A DNA stretch of 20,994 bases from an uncultured Pelosinus sp. (GTDB lineage Bacteria > Bacillota > Negativicutes > Sporomusales > Acetonemataceae): NCBI GenBank assembly GCA_900542835.1, contig UQPB01000054.1, positions 1 to 20,994 of the forward strand. Direction: 5' to 3'. Below the pieces are notes generated by a model. It was given only the letters and a program-made list of their open reading frames with translations, did not search any database and was not told the origin of the DNA. Positions 7,082-12,606 of the stretch are shown one piece after another (position 1 is the first letter of the stretch; the number at the start of each line of letters is the position of its first letter). The position numbers and the translations under genes are program-made.

Positions 7082-7571
7082 GGACGTTGTACATGCCGTG
7101 GCTGTTCATGTAATTAAATATTCCCTCGCCGTGCTCTTGCTCTTCTTTCTGAATATGATTCAGCGCCTGGCGAATGGCAGGGTCGGCAAATTCAAATATT
7201 GCCGTGTTATAGGCACCGGAAACGTATTTTTCCGCCATTAGCATATCGCGGCAAAGTGTGGCATCGACCTGATCGAAGGCGGCTGTCTGCCCTCCGCTGC
7301 CTTGTTGACCGGCAGCGGGCGGCTGCTGTTGCTGCGATTGGTTCTGCTGTCCCTGCTGCTTCTGATTCATTGACGGCACTTGGCCGCTCATGATTGAATT
7401 GAGCGTGTTTAAATGCTGCCGCTCCTGCTGCTCATAGGACTGAAACAGCTGTTTGAGCTGAGGGTCATGGGCTGTCTGCGAACCCTTCTGGTATTTTTCG
7501 ATGCAAAGATTTTCATGTGCGATCTGGTCCTGCAGCAAAAACGTTTCTTTTTGGCTTAATTGCAGCGGCAC
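7077..7571 (-). CDS. Spore coat protein, CotF-like, two ferritin-like halves with Gln-rich linker
   Basis: 164 residues from GTG 7571 (minus strand), with GGAGGA (7581-7586) 9 bases upstream. Residues about 5-65 (LSQKETFLLQDQIAHENLCI, YEQQERQH) and 105-160 (CRDMLMAEKYVSGAYNTAI, IQKEEQEHG) are two helical hairpins with the Glu/His pattern of the Coat_F/ferritin-like family. Between them lies a low-complexity linker rich in Gln, Ser, Gly and Pro (about 70-97). There is no signal peptide, as expected for coat proteins assembled from the mother-cell cytoplasm. It is the last gene of a three-gene minus-strand cluster, probably expressed only during sporulation. Coat assignment is by family; no sporulation sigma site was recognised. 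Confidence 0.85.
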   Translation of the reverse strand: MPLQLSQKETFLLQDQIAHENLCIEKYQKGSQTAHDPQLKQLFQSYEQQERQHLNTLNSIMSGQVPSMNQKQQGQQNQSQQQQPPAAGQQGSGGQTAAFDQVDATLCRDMLMAEKYVSGAYNTAIFEFADPAIRQALNHIQKEEQEHGEGIFNYMNSHGMYNVQ

Positions 7572-7603
7572 TTTTGCTACTCCTCCTTTACTGTAAGTCC
7601 GGC

Positions 7604-7855
7604 TTAGACCGGGCTTGTCAGTTCGGCTTTAACTTTTTGAATTTCCTGCTGCGGAGCAGGCGAAGCCGGTTTATAATAGCCCTTTTGCGTGGCTACCTGG
7701 TAAATCTGATACTGGCGCTGTTCGTCCATATTTCGCATTTGTTGAAAGGTGGAGCGCAGAGCGGTGTCGTCAGTTTCGGCGATCACATTGGCATAGGTGG
7801 CCAGGCTGCCCTTGATCATGCCAAGGTAGTCATTAAGCATATCCTTTTCATTCAT
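7604..7855 (-). CDS. Small spore coat protein, Coat_F/ferritin-like
   Basis: 83 residues from ATG 7855 (minus strand), preceded by GTAAAGGAGGACCCGTT, an excellent ribosome binding site. MNEKDMLNDYLGMIKGSLAT is the typical opening of small clostridial coat proteins, followed by a second helix (LRSTFQQMRNMDEQRQYQIY) and YYKPASP, a common C-terminal coat motif. It corresponds to a single ferritin-like helix pair plus a tail. It is the middle gene of the coat cluster, with 32 bases to the next gene. Confidence 0.82.
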   Translation of the reverse strand: MNEKDMLNDYLGMIKGSLATYANVIAETDDTALRSTFQQMRNMDEQRQYQIYQVATQKGYYKPASPAPQQEIQKVKAELTSPV

Positions 7856-7868
7856 AACGGGTCCTCCT

Positions 7869-8054
7869 TTACTGTAAAAATGATAATAGTTGCTGTTTGG
7901 CGCTTTTGGCCGCGGCCGCGTCCTGTTGAAACATCTGCTTCAGCTTGGCGTCATGGCATTGCTGCGCATAGGCTTCCAGTTTGTTGGCGGCGGTTTCGTG
8001 AGCGCCAATCATATGGCGCAGGTGCTGCAGCTCCAGTTGATTAAGCTGTGACAT
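7869..8054 (-). CDS. Small helical protein, first gene of the coat cluster
   Basis: 61 residues from ATG 8054 (minus strand); AAGGGAG lies 8 bases upstream. An in-frame TTG at 8072 would place that site inside the gene, so it was rejected. The protein is almost all helix and rich in Gln, Ala, His and Leu (LNQLELQHLRHMIGAHETAA, LKQMFQQDAAAAKSAKQQLL), resembling one helical hairpin of the larger coat protein. The C terminus ends in the hydrophobic LLSFLQ. It lies 13 bases upstream of the 83-residue coat gene and shares its TTTACTGTAA flanking sequence. A role as a spore coat or coat-associated component is inferred from context and the helix pattern. Confidence 0.72.
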   Translation of the reverse strand: MSQLNQLELQHLRHMIGAHETAANKLEAYAQQCHDAKLKQMFQQDAAAAKSAKQQLLSFLQ

Positions 8055-8238
8055 CGCTAACACTCCCTTCAAATTGGTTTCTGAATTACTATTGGTTGCA
8101 GCCGGTTCTGTTATACGATGAAAAATGTGCCAAAAAGCACTGCGGCCTGTGGATACCCCATCATTAACCGCTGTTATTTTTTCAGCCGGCTGCGATCAGT
8201 GTCAAACCGCGTCTGAATAAAAAATCAGAAAGTAGTCA
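8055..8238. other. Intergenic region between coat genes and riboswitch B
   Basis: About 180 bases between the start of the minus-strand coat cluster and the leader-B promoter. It must contain the coat promoter, but I could not recognise a confident sporulation-sigma -35/-10 pair. No gene is supported. Confidence 0.5.
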
Positions 8239-8267
8239 TTGACGCCAGCGGCCTGAGGTGGTATTCT
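8239..8267 (+). promoter_or_regulatory. Sigma-A-type promoter of leader B
   Basis: TTGACG (8239-8244), 17-base spacer, TATTCT (8262-8267). It lies about 40 bases upstream of the riboswitch B aptamer. Confidence 0.8.
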
Positions 8268-8299
8268 ATGCATGTACAAGCATACCGACAACCGCATAC

Positions 8300-8524
8300 G
8301 ATGAGTTAGGTGCCCGCAAGGGCTTAATAGGGAAGTCCGGTGCGATACCGGTGCGGTCCCGCCACTGTAATGAGGAGTAAACCCGAGATATGCCACTGGA
8401 GCGAGTGCTCTGGGAAGGTTCGGGGGAGCGATGATCCAGAGCCAGGAGAACTGCCTAGCTGACAATCGCCATAGCAGCGTGCTTCCCGTCCGGGGAATGC
8501 GGTGCTTAACCCACGAGCGATGGG
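8300..8524 (+). promoter_or_regulatory. Cobalamin riboswitch B (canonical)
   Basis: A complete aptamer: aggtgcccgcaagggc, cttaatagggaagtccggtg, gcggtcccgccactgtaat, ccactgg...ctgggaagg, and the B12 box agccaggagaactgcct at 8440-8456. It is followed by the hairpin CCCA-cgagcga-TGGG at 8510-8524. GGGAGGGA (8523-8530) shares two bases with that hairpin and can pair, with two G-U wobbles, with TCTTTCCC (8556-8563) at the terminator 5' arm. Hairpin and antiterminator are therefore exclusive, the layout of a repressing switch. It controls the TonB-domain gene at 8870. Confidence 0.96.
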
Positions 8525-8558
8525 GAGGGAGATTTTATAGACTGCGTCTATTTTATCT

Positions 8559-8586
8559 TTCCCGGCTGTTTTAGCCGGGAATTTGT
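8559..8586 (+). terminator. First terminator of leader B
   Basis: TTCCCGGCT / AGCCGGGAA stem with loop gtttt, followed by a short T tract (TTTGTAT). Probable expression platform of riboswitch B. Confidence 0.75.
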
Positions 8587-8609
8587 ATAAGTATGCGTTT
8601 TCTGTCTCT

Positions 8610-8646
8610 GCTCTTTTCACGTCCGTGGAGGGAGCGTTTTATTTTG
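8610..8646 (+). terminator. Second terminator-like hairpin of leader B
   Basis: GCTCTTTTCAC (8610-8620) pairs along 11 positions, three of them G-U, with GTGGAGGGAGC (8625-8635), followed by GTTTTATTTTG. A counterpart lies at 9806-9841 in leader C. Confidence 0.65.
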
Positions 8647-8748
8647 TCGAAAAGTTTCCCGTCTTGGCGGGAAGTTCACTATCCTTCTCAACCCCTTTTT
8701 GTCGCTGCCGCGGAGACCGCAGCTTGGCTCCGCGGCGGCAATTTTTTT
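8642..8748 (+). repeat. Conserved leader module (copy 1) ending in a strong third terminator
   Basis: Shares ordered words with 9839-9952: TTTTGTC, GTTTC.CG, a TTGGC-containing hairpin ending GGGAAGTT, CTAT, CCTTTTTGT. It ends in a terminator: GCTGCCGCGGAG (8704-8715) pairs with CTCCGCGGCGGC (8728-8739), then AATTTTTTT. Function unknown; see findings. Confidence 0.55.
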
Positions 8749-8869
8749 GTGAGGGGATGCGTCCGGCCGGAGCCATTGCGTCTTTAGGGCAGCAGGAGTT
8801 GCGGCTCCGTGTGGAGAAGATTGCTAACTGGCGGCGATGCGCCGCCGGATTGAATAGCGGGAGGGAATC
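8749..8869 (+). other. Structured 5' leader ahead of the TonB-domain gene
   Basis: Untranslated stretch with several local hairpins, including CGGAGCC / GGCTCCG and GGCGGCG-atg-CGCCGCC. It ends in the ribosome binding site GGGAGGG (8859-8865). Confidence 0.5.
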
Positions 8870-9283
8870 ATGATGAAAATGAGCCGGATATTGGCTTTAA
8901 CCTTATTGCTGGCAGTGTGGCTGACAATCGCGCCGGTGCCGGTTTCAGCCGCTGAACCGGGCGGGCTGACGCCGCCCCAGCTGACCTATTTCCCGCCGGT
9001 TGTTTTCTCACAGCCGGTCAGTGATGCTTATGCCGGTCAAAAGTTGCAAATTCTACTGCGGGTTAGTCTGAACGAGCAAGGGACGGTCGCTGACGGCGGT
9101 GTGAGCGTTATTGAGAGCGCCGGGAATGCCGACATCGATCAGGCGGTTATTGATGCCGTACGGACTGCGGTATTCAGCCCGGCGCAGCGGGACGGCCAGG
9201 CGGTTGCGATCACCATCCGGCTGCCGCTGCAGGTGACGGTACCGGAAAAGCAGCCGGAACCGGCTGCGCCTGCGGCCGGCTAG
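8870..9283 (+). CDS. Secreted or membrane-anchored TonB C-terminal-domain protein
   Basis: 137 residues from ATG 8870 (ATG 8873 is slightly better spaced from GGGAGGG 8859-8865). The N terminus is a signal peptide or anchor: a short basic start, the hydrophobic core ILALTLLLAVWLTIAPVPVS, and a possible cleavage after SAA. Residues about 45-125 form a TonB C-terminal-like domain (LQILLRVSLNEQGTVADGGV, SAGNADIDQAVIDAVRTAVF, the FSPAQRDGQAV turn, then ITIRLPLQV). The tail is rich in Pro and Ala. TonB passes inner-membrane energy to outer-membrane transporters such as BtuB. Control by riboswitch B suggests a corrinoid-uptake role. It lacks the long Pro-rich periplasmic spacer of classical TonB, so it could be an accessory protein instead. 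Confidence 0.82.
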   Translation: MMKMSRILALTLLLAVWLTIAPVPVSAAEPGGLTPPQLTYFPPVVFSQPVSDAYAGQKLQILLRVSLNEQGTVADGGVSVIESAGNADIDQAVIDAVRTAVFSPAQRDGQAVAITIRLPLQVTVPEKQPEPAAPAAG

Positions 9284-9296
9284 TCAGGCTGCCGTG

Positions 9297-9382
9297 AGAT
9301 TTTTCCGTCTGCCAGAAACAAGACCGCAGGAATGGCAAAGCCCTTTAACGGTCTTGCTGACGCAGGCAGGCGGAAAAAATCT
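9297..9382 (+). other. Structured inverted-repeat element after the TonB-domain gene
   Basis: AGATTTTTCCGTCTGCC (9297-9313) pairs with GGCAGGCGGAAAAAATCT (9365-9382), about 17 bp with one bulge. A nested stem AAGACCG / CGGTCTT (9320-9326, 9349-9355) and an inner GGC-aaa-GCC lie within. There is no T tract on either strand, so it is not an ordinary terminator. It could be a small RNA, an mRNA 3' stabiliser or a miniature repeat. An open frame through it has no ribosome binding site. Confidence 0.5.
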
Positions 9383-9462
9383 GTCGGAATGCGTTGCGGG
9401 CATTAAGCAGCGCTACTCTGGAGAAGCGCTAAAATTACCGCAATTATTTCAATTAAAACTAT

Positions 9463-9491
9463 TTGACGAATATCGGACAACGTGCTATTAT
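9463..9491 (+). promoter_or_regulatory. Sigma-A-type promoter of leader C
   Basis: TTGACG (9463-9468), 17-base spacer, TATTAT (9486-9491). A strong match placed about 45 bases before the riboswitch C aptamer. Confidence 0.85.
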
Positions 9492-9531
9492 AAATGTGGT
9501 TTTAGGATTGTTTATTGACAACTGCATAGAT

Positions 9532-9724
9532 CGAAGCAGGTGCCCCATGGGGGCTTAATAGGGAAGACCGGTGTAAAACCGGCGCGGTCCCGCCACTGTA
9601 ATGAGGAGCGAGCTCAAGATATACCACTGGAACGCCAGCGTTCTGGGAAGGTTTGGGCAAGCGATGATTCAGAGCCAGGAGAACTGCCTGTTTAACAGTC
9701 ACCGTTGTACCCACGAGCGATGGG
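9532..9724 (+). promoter_or_regulatory. Cobalamin riboswitch C (canonical)
   Basis: Complete consensus: caggtgccccatgggggc, cttaatagggaagaccggtg, cgcggtcccgccactgtaat, ccactgg...ctgggaagg, and the B12 box agccaggagaactgcct at 9673-9689. The hairpin CCCA-cgagcga-TGGG (9710-9724) is followed by GGGGAGGGG, which can pair with TCTTCCC (9756-9762) at the terminator. No credible protein gene lies between this riboswitch and riboswitch D, so C and D probably act in tandem on mutA. Confidence 0.96.
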
Positions 9725-9758
9725 GAGGGGATTATTAGAGTGATCTAGTGTCTATTCT

Positions 9759-9788
9759 TCCCGGCTATTTTTGCCGGGATTTTTATTT
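9759..9788 (+). terminator. First terminator of leader C
   Basis: TCCCGGC (9759-9765) pairs with GCCGGGA (9773-9779), followed by TTTTTATTT. Expression platform of riboswitch C. Confidence 0.85.
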
Positions 9789-9805
9789 GACAGGATCATG
9801 CGCCT

Positions 9806-9841
9806 AAGCCCTCTCTGCATCTGTGGAGAGGGCTTTCTTTT
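9806..9841 (+). terminator. Second terminator of leader C
   Basis: GCCCTCTC (9808-9815) pairs with GAGAGGGC (9826-9833), then TTTCTTTTG. It occupies the same relative place as 8610-8646 in leader B. Confidence 0.75.
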
Positions 9842-9952
9842 GTCAAACGGTTTCTCGCTATTTTGGCTAGCGGGGAAGTTAGCTATATCTAAATCCTTTT
9901 TGTTGTTGCGGCAGGTAAACGCAACATGTCTCTCCGGAGACATTCCTTTTTT
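9839..9952 (+). repeat. Conserved leader module (copy 2) ending in a third terminator
   Basis: Counterpart of 8642-8748, with the shared words TTTTGTC, GTTTC.CG, TTGGC, GGGAAGTT, CTAT and CCTTTTTGT in the same order. It ends in a terminator: ATGTCTC (9926-9932) pairs with GAGACAT (9937-9943), then TCCTTTTTTC. Confidence 0.55.
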
Positions 9953-9972
9953 CAATTCTGTTTTTACATAGA

Positions 9973-10046
9973 TGCGCGGCCGTTTCGAGATGGCGGCGGA
10001 GCCGGGTTTTTCCTGGCTGCCGTCTCCGGCTGGCAGTTGCCGCGCA
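9973..10046 (+). other. Structured element directly upstream of riboswitch D
   Basis: TGCGCGGC (9973-9980) pairs with GCCGCGCA (10039-10046). Inside, GAGAtGGC pairs with GCCgTCTC, and GCCGGG pairs with CCTGGC around a TTTTT loop. No T tract follows. Together these could form a long branched hairpin between leaders C and D. Function unknown. Confidence 0.45.
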
Positions 10047-10064
10047 GGGGTGCTTGACAATTTC

Positions 10065-10262
10065 ATAGCCGAGATAGGTGCCCTACGGGGCTTAATAGGA
10101 AAGGCCGGCTAAAACCGGTACAAGACCGCCATATCCCAATTCTGCGCGAGGAGTGCACCCGGTTTGGCCGCTGGGATCCAAAATCTTGGACAGGTACCGG
10201 GGAAACAATGATTTCGCGCAGCGGGAATGCCTATTACAATTACCGTTGACCCACGCGAGTGG
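10065..10262 (+). promoter_or_regulatory. Divergent cobalamin riboswitch variant D upstream of mutA
   Basis: The 5' half is clearly of the cobalamin family (taggtgccctacggggc, ttaatagg, ccgg...aaaaccgg). The usual gcggtcccgccactgtaa becomes agaccgccatatcccaa, and the B12 box is rewritten to cgcagcgggaatgcct (10217-10232). A perfect 7-bp helix CTGCGCG (10142-10148) / CGCGCAG (10215-10221) closes the peripheral domain, which still has CCCGGT / ACCGGG. The post-aptamer hairpin is CCAC-GCGA-GTGG (10251-10262), with a GNRA-type loop instead of cgagcga. No -10 element follows the TTGACA at 10054, so it probably relies on the leader C promoter. It controls mutA-mutB-meaB. Confidence 0.85.
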
Positions 10263-10330
10263 TGGAGAGCAGCCAGATCGCGCCATCTGCCTATTTTGCA
10301 TCCGTTTTCATGGCGCGTCGACAGCCAACT

Positions 10331-10366
10331 CTCCTGACGGTTATTGTTCAGGAGTTTTTTATTTTG
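10331..10366 (+). terminator. Terminator of leader D
   Basis: CTCCTGA (10331-10337) pairs with TCAGGAG (10348-10354), followed by TTTTTTATTTT. CTCTCC (10329-10334) is complementary to GGAGAG at 10264-10269, the presumed antiterminator strand. It lies 75 bases upstream of mutA. Confidence 0.88.
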
Positions 10367-10440
10367 AGGGGGCGATGAAAAGCTGCATAGGACACTGACC
10401 GGGGCGGTCACTATTCTGAGTTGAGAAGGGTTGTGAATGT

Positions 10441-12606
10441 ATGGCTGCATGCGGTGAAGAAAAAACAACGAATGAGATACCGCAGGTTACCTTTGAAGAG
10501 TTTGACATCCCGAGTTATGAAAAGTGGAAAGATGAAGCCATTGCCGGGTTAAAAGGCGCTGATTTCAACAAGAGCCTGTTTACCCGCACCTATGAGGAGA
10601 TTCAACTGGAGCCGATTTATACCCAGGCGCACATTGCCGGCCTGACGCATCCCCGCACCCTGCCGGGATTCGACGCCTATGTGCGCGGCACTTCCGCGTC
10701 CGGCTATATGACGCATCCCTGGCTGATCGGCCAGGCGTGCGATGCGGCGCTGCCGGCTGAGTTTAACAGGCTGGCCCGCAATGAGCTGGCAAAGGGCTCT
10801 ACCGGCCTGCACGCGGTCATCGACTGCGCTACCTCCCGCTGCCAGGACGCCGACAAAGCGGCGGTCGAGACAGTTGGCAAAAGCGGTGTGTCGCTGACGA
10901 CAATCCAGGATGTCAGCGAGGCCTTTGCGGGAATTGATTTGCGCCAGACGCCGCTGCACCTGAACGCAGGCGCGTCAAGCAGCCTGCTGCTGGCGATGCT
11001 GGCTGCCGCCGCCAAAGCCCAGGGCAAAAAGCTTGACAGCATCAGCGGCTGCGTTGGCGCCGACCCGGTGGGAACCTGGGTCGCGGCCGGCTATCTGCCG
11101 TGCTCGCTGGACGCTTTGTATGACGAAATGGCCTATGCGACAGTATGGCTGGAGCAGCAGGCTCCCGATATCCGCAATATTCTGGTCAGTGGCTCGGTTT
11201 ACCACAACGGCGGCGCCAACGCGATTCAGGAACTGGCCTATTCGCTGGCAACCGCTATTGACTATATCCGGGCGCTGCAGCTTCGCGGCGTCAGCGCCAG
11301 CGTTGCTGCCAGGCATATCCGCTTCAGCTTCTCCGTCGGTGCTAACTTCTTTATGGAAGTTGCGAAACTGCGTGCCGCCCGGTTGCTGTGGGCCCAGATC
11401 GTCGAAGCCTTCGGCGGCGACAGCGAGGCGCAGAAAATGGACATCCAAGCCCGCACCTCCGCCTTTGCATCCTCGGTTTTCGATCCCTATGTCAATATGC
11501 TGCGGACGACAACCCAGTCGTTTGCGGCCGTTGTCGGCGGCGTTGACAATCTTTATGTCGCTAACTTTGATGAATCGATCCGTCAGGGCGATGAGTTTTC
11601 GCGGCGGATTTCCCGCAATACGCAGCTGCTGCTACAAAACGAATGCAACCTGCGTCAACCGGTTGATCCCGCGGGCGGTTCCTGGTACATTGAAACACTG
11701 ACCAATTCCCTGACGGAGAAGGCGTGGGCACTGCTGCAGCAAGTGGAAGCCGCGGGCGGCATTGTCAAAGCCTTGAAGCAGGAGTTGCCGCAGAAAGCGG
11801 TAGCGGAGGTGCTGGCGAACCGGTTTAAGAAGATGGCATCCCGCGCCGATCGCTCCGTCGGCATTAACATGTATGCCAACATGGTGGAAAAACCACTGGA
11901 AGAGCGTCCACTGGATCATGCCGCTGTGCAGGCTGACCGCAGCCGGCAGATTGAGACCTATTGCCGCGATCTGGATTCGATGTTTGTCGCGGAGAAATTG
12001 CAGCAGATCTGCGAGGCCGGCCGCGAACCGGCTCAGCTGATGGACGCGCTGGTTGCCGCTTTCCATGCCGGCGCAACCCTGGGAGAGGTAGCAGCCGCGC
12101 TGCGCGCCGATGAAGTACCCGAGCAGCCCATCCGTCTGATTGCTCCGCACCGTTTTGCCGAGCAATTCGAGGTTCTGCGGCGTAAAACCGAAAAATACAC
12201 GGCTGAAACCGGCAAGAAGATTAAAGTATTTCTGGCGAATATGGGCAAAATACCCCAGCATAAGGCCCGTGCCGATTTCAGTACAGGCTTTATGGAGGTC
12301 GGCGGTTTTGAAGTGCTGAAAAACGACGGCTTCCCGACCGTGGAGGAAGCGGCCGACGCCGCGATCAATTCCGGCGCCGATCTGACGATTATTTGCTCGA
12401 CTGACGCTACCTATCCGGAACTGGTGCCGCCGCTTGCCAACGCGATCAAAGCGGCCAAGCCGGACATGCTGGTCTTTTTAGCCGGAGCGCCGGCCAAGGA
12501 GCATGAGGCCAGCTATCGTGAAGCCGGCGTAGACGATTTTATCCACGTCCGGGCCAACTGCTATGAGATCTTGAGCAGGCTGCAAGCAGAAAGGGGGATT
12601 GTCTGA
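10441..12606 (+). CDS. mutA: Methylmalonyl-CoA mutase small (non-cobalamin-binding) subunit
   Basis: 721 residues from ATG 10441, with AGAAGGG (10424-10430) 10 bases upstream. It is the partner subunit of the heterodimeric adenosylcobalamin-dependent mutase that interconverts succinyl-CoA and methylmalonyl-CoA in propionate metabolism. The N-terminal TIM-barrel is recognisable (SYEKWKDEAIAGLKGADFNK, SFSVGANFFMEVAKLRAARL). The C-terminal flavodoxin-like domain (from about residue 592, KIKVFLANMG) has GKIPQHKARADF where the catalytic subunit has the cobalamin-ligating DxHxxG, so it should not bind the cofactor, as is normal for MutA. Its stop codon overlaps the mutB start by one base (TGATG). 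Expression is under leader C/D control. Confidence 0.95.
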   Translation: MAACGEEKTTNEIPQVTFEEFDIPSYEKWKDEAIAGLKGADFNKSLFTRTYEEIQLEPIYTQAHIAGLTHPRTLPGFDAYVRGTSASGYMTHPWLIGQACDAALPAEFNRLARNELAKGSTGLHAVIDCATSRCQDADKAAVETVGKSGVSLTTIQDVSEAFAGIDLRQTPLHLNAGASSSLLLAMLAAAAKAQGKKLDSISGCVGADPVGTWVAAGYLPCSLDALYDEMAYATVWLEQQAPDIRNILVSGSVYHNGGANAIQELAYSLATAIDYIRALQLRGVSASVAARHIRFSFSVGANFFMEVAKLRAARLLWAQIVEAFGGDSEAQKMDIQARTSAFASSVFDPYVNMLRTTTQSFAAVVGGVDNLYVANFDESIRQGDEFSRRISRNTQLLLQNECNLRQPVDPAGGSWYIETLTNSLTEKAWALLQQVEAAGGIVKALKQELPQKAVAEVLANRFKKMASRADRSVGINMYANMVEKPLEERPLDHAAVQADRSRQIETYCRDLDSMFVAEKLQQICEAGREPAQLMDALVAAFHAGATLGEVAAALRADEVPEQPIRLIAPHRFAEQFEVLRRKTEKYTAETGKKIKVFLANMGKIPQHKARADFSTGFMEVGGFEVLKNDGFPTVEEAADAAINSGADLTIICSTDATYPELVPPLANAIKAAKPDMLVFLAGAPAKEHEASYREAGVDDFIHVRANCYEILSRLQAERGIV

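Noticed and set aside
8593..8787. Small open frames in leader B (and similarly 9771-9971 in leader C) as conserved leader peptides
   Set aside because: Their similarity comes from nucleotide-level conservation of hairpins. No ribosome binding site is present and the frames cross terminators.
9294..9518. A 74-codon open frame after the TonB-domain gene
   Set aside because: It has no ribosome binding site and runs through the inverted repeat and the leader C promoter.
10054..10076. Independent promoter for riboswitch D from TTGACA at 10054
   Set aside because: No -10 hexamer lies 16-18 bases downstream. A similar TTGACA sits in the same place before riboswitch C and looks like part of the aptamer flank.
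12180..12606. MutA C-terminal domain as a second cobalamin-binding site
   Set aside because: The DxHxxG motif is replaced by GKIPQHKARADF, the usual state of the non-catalytic subunit.
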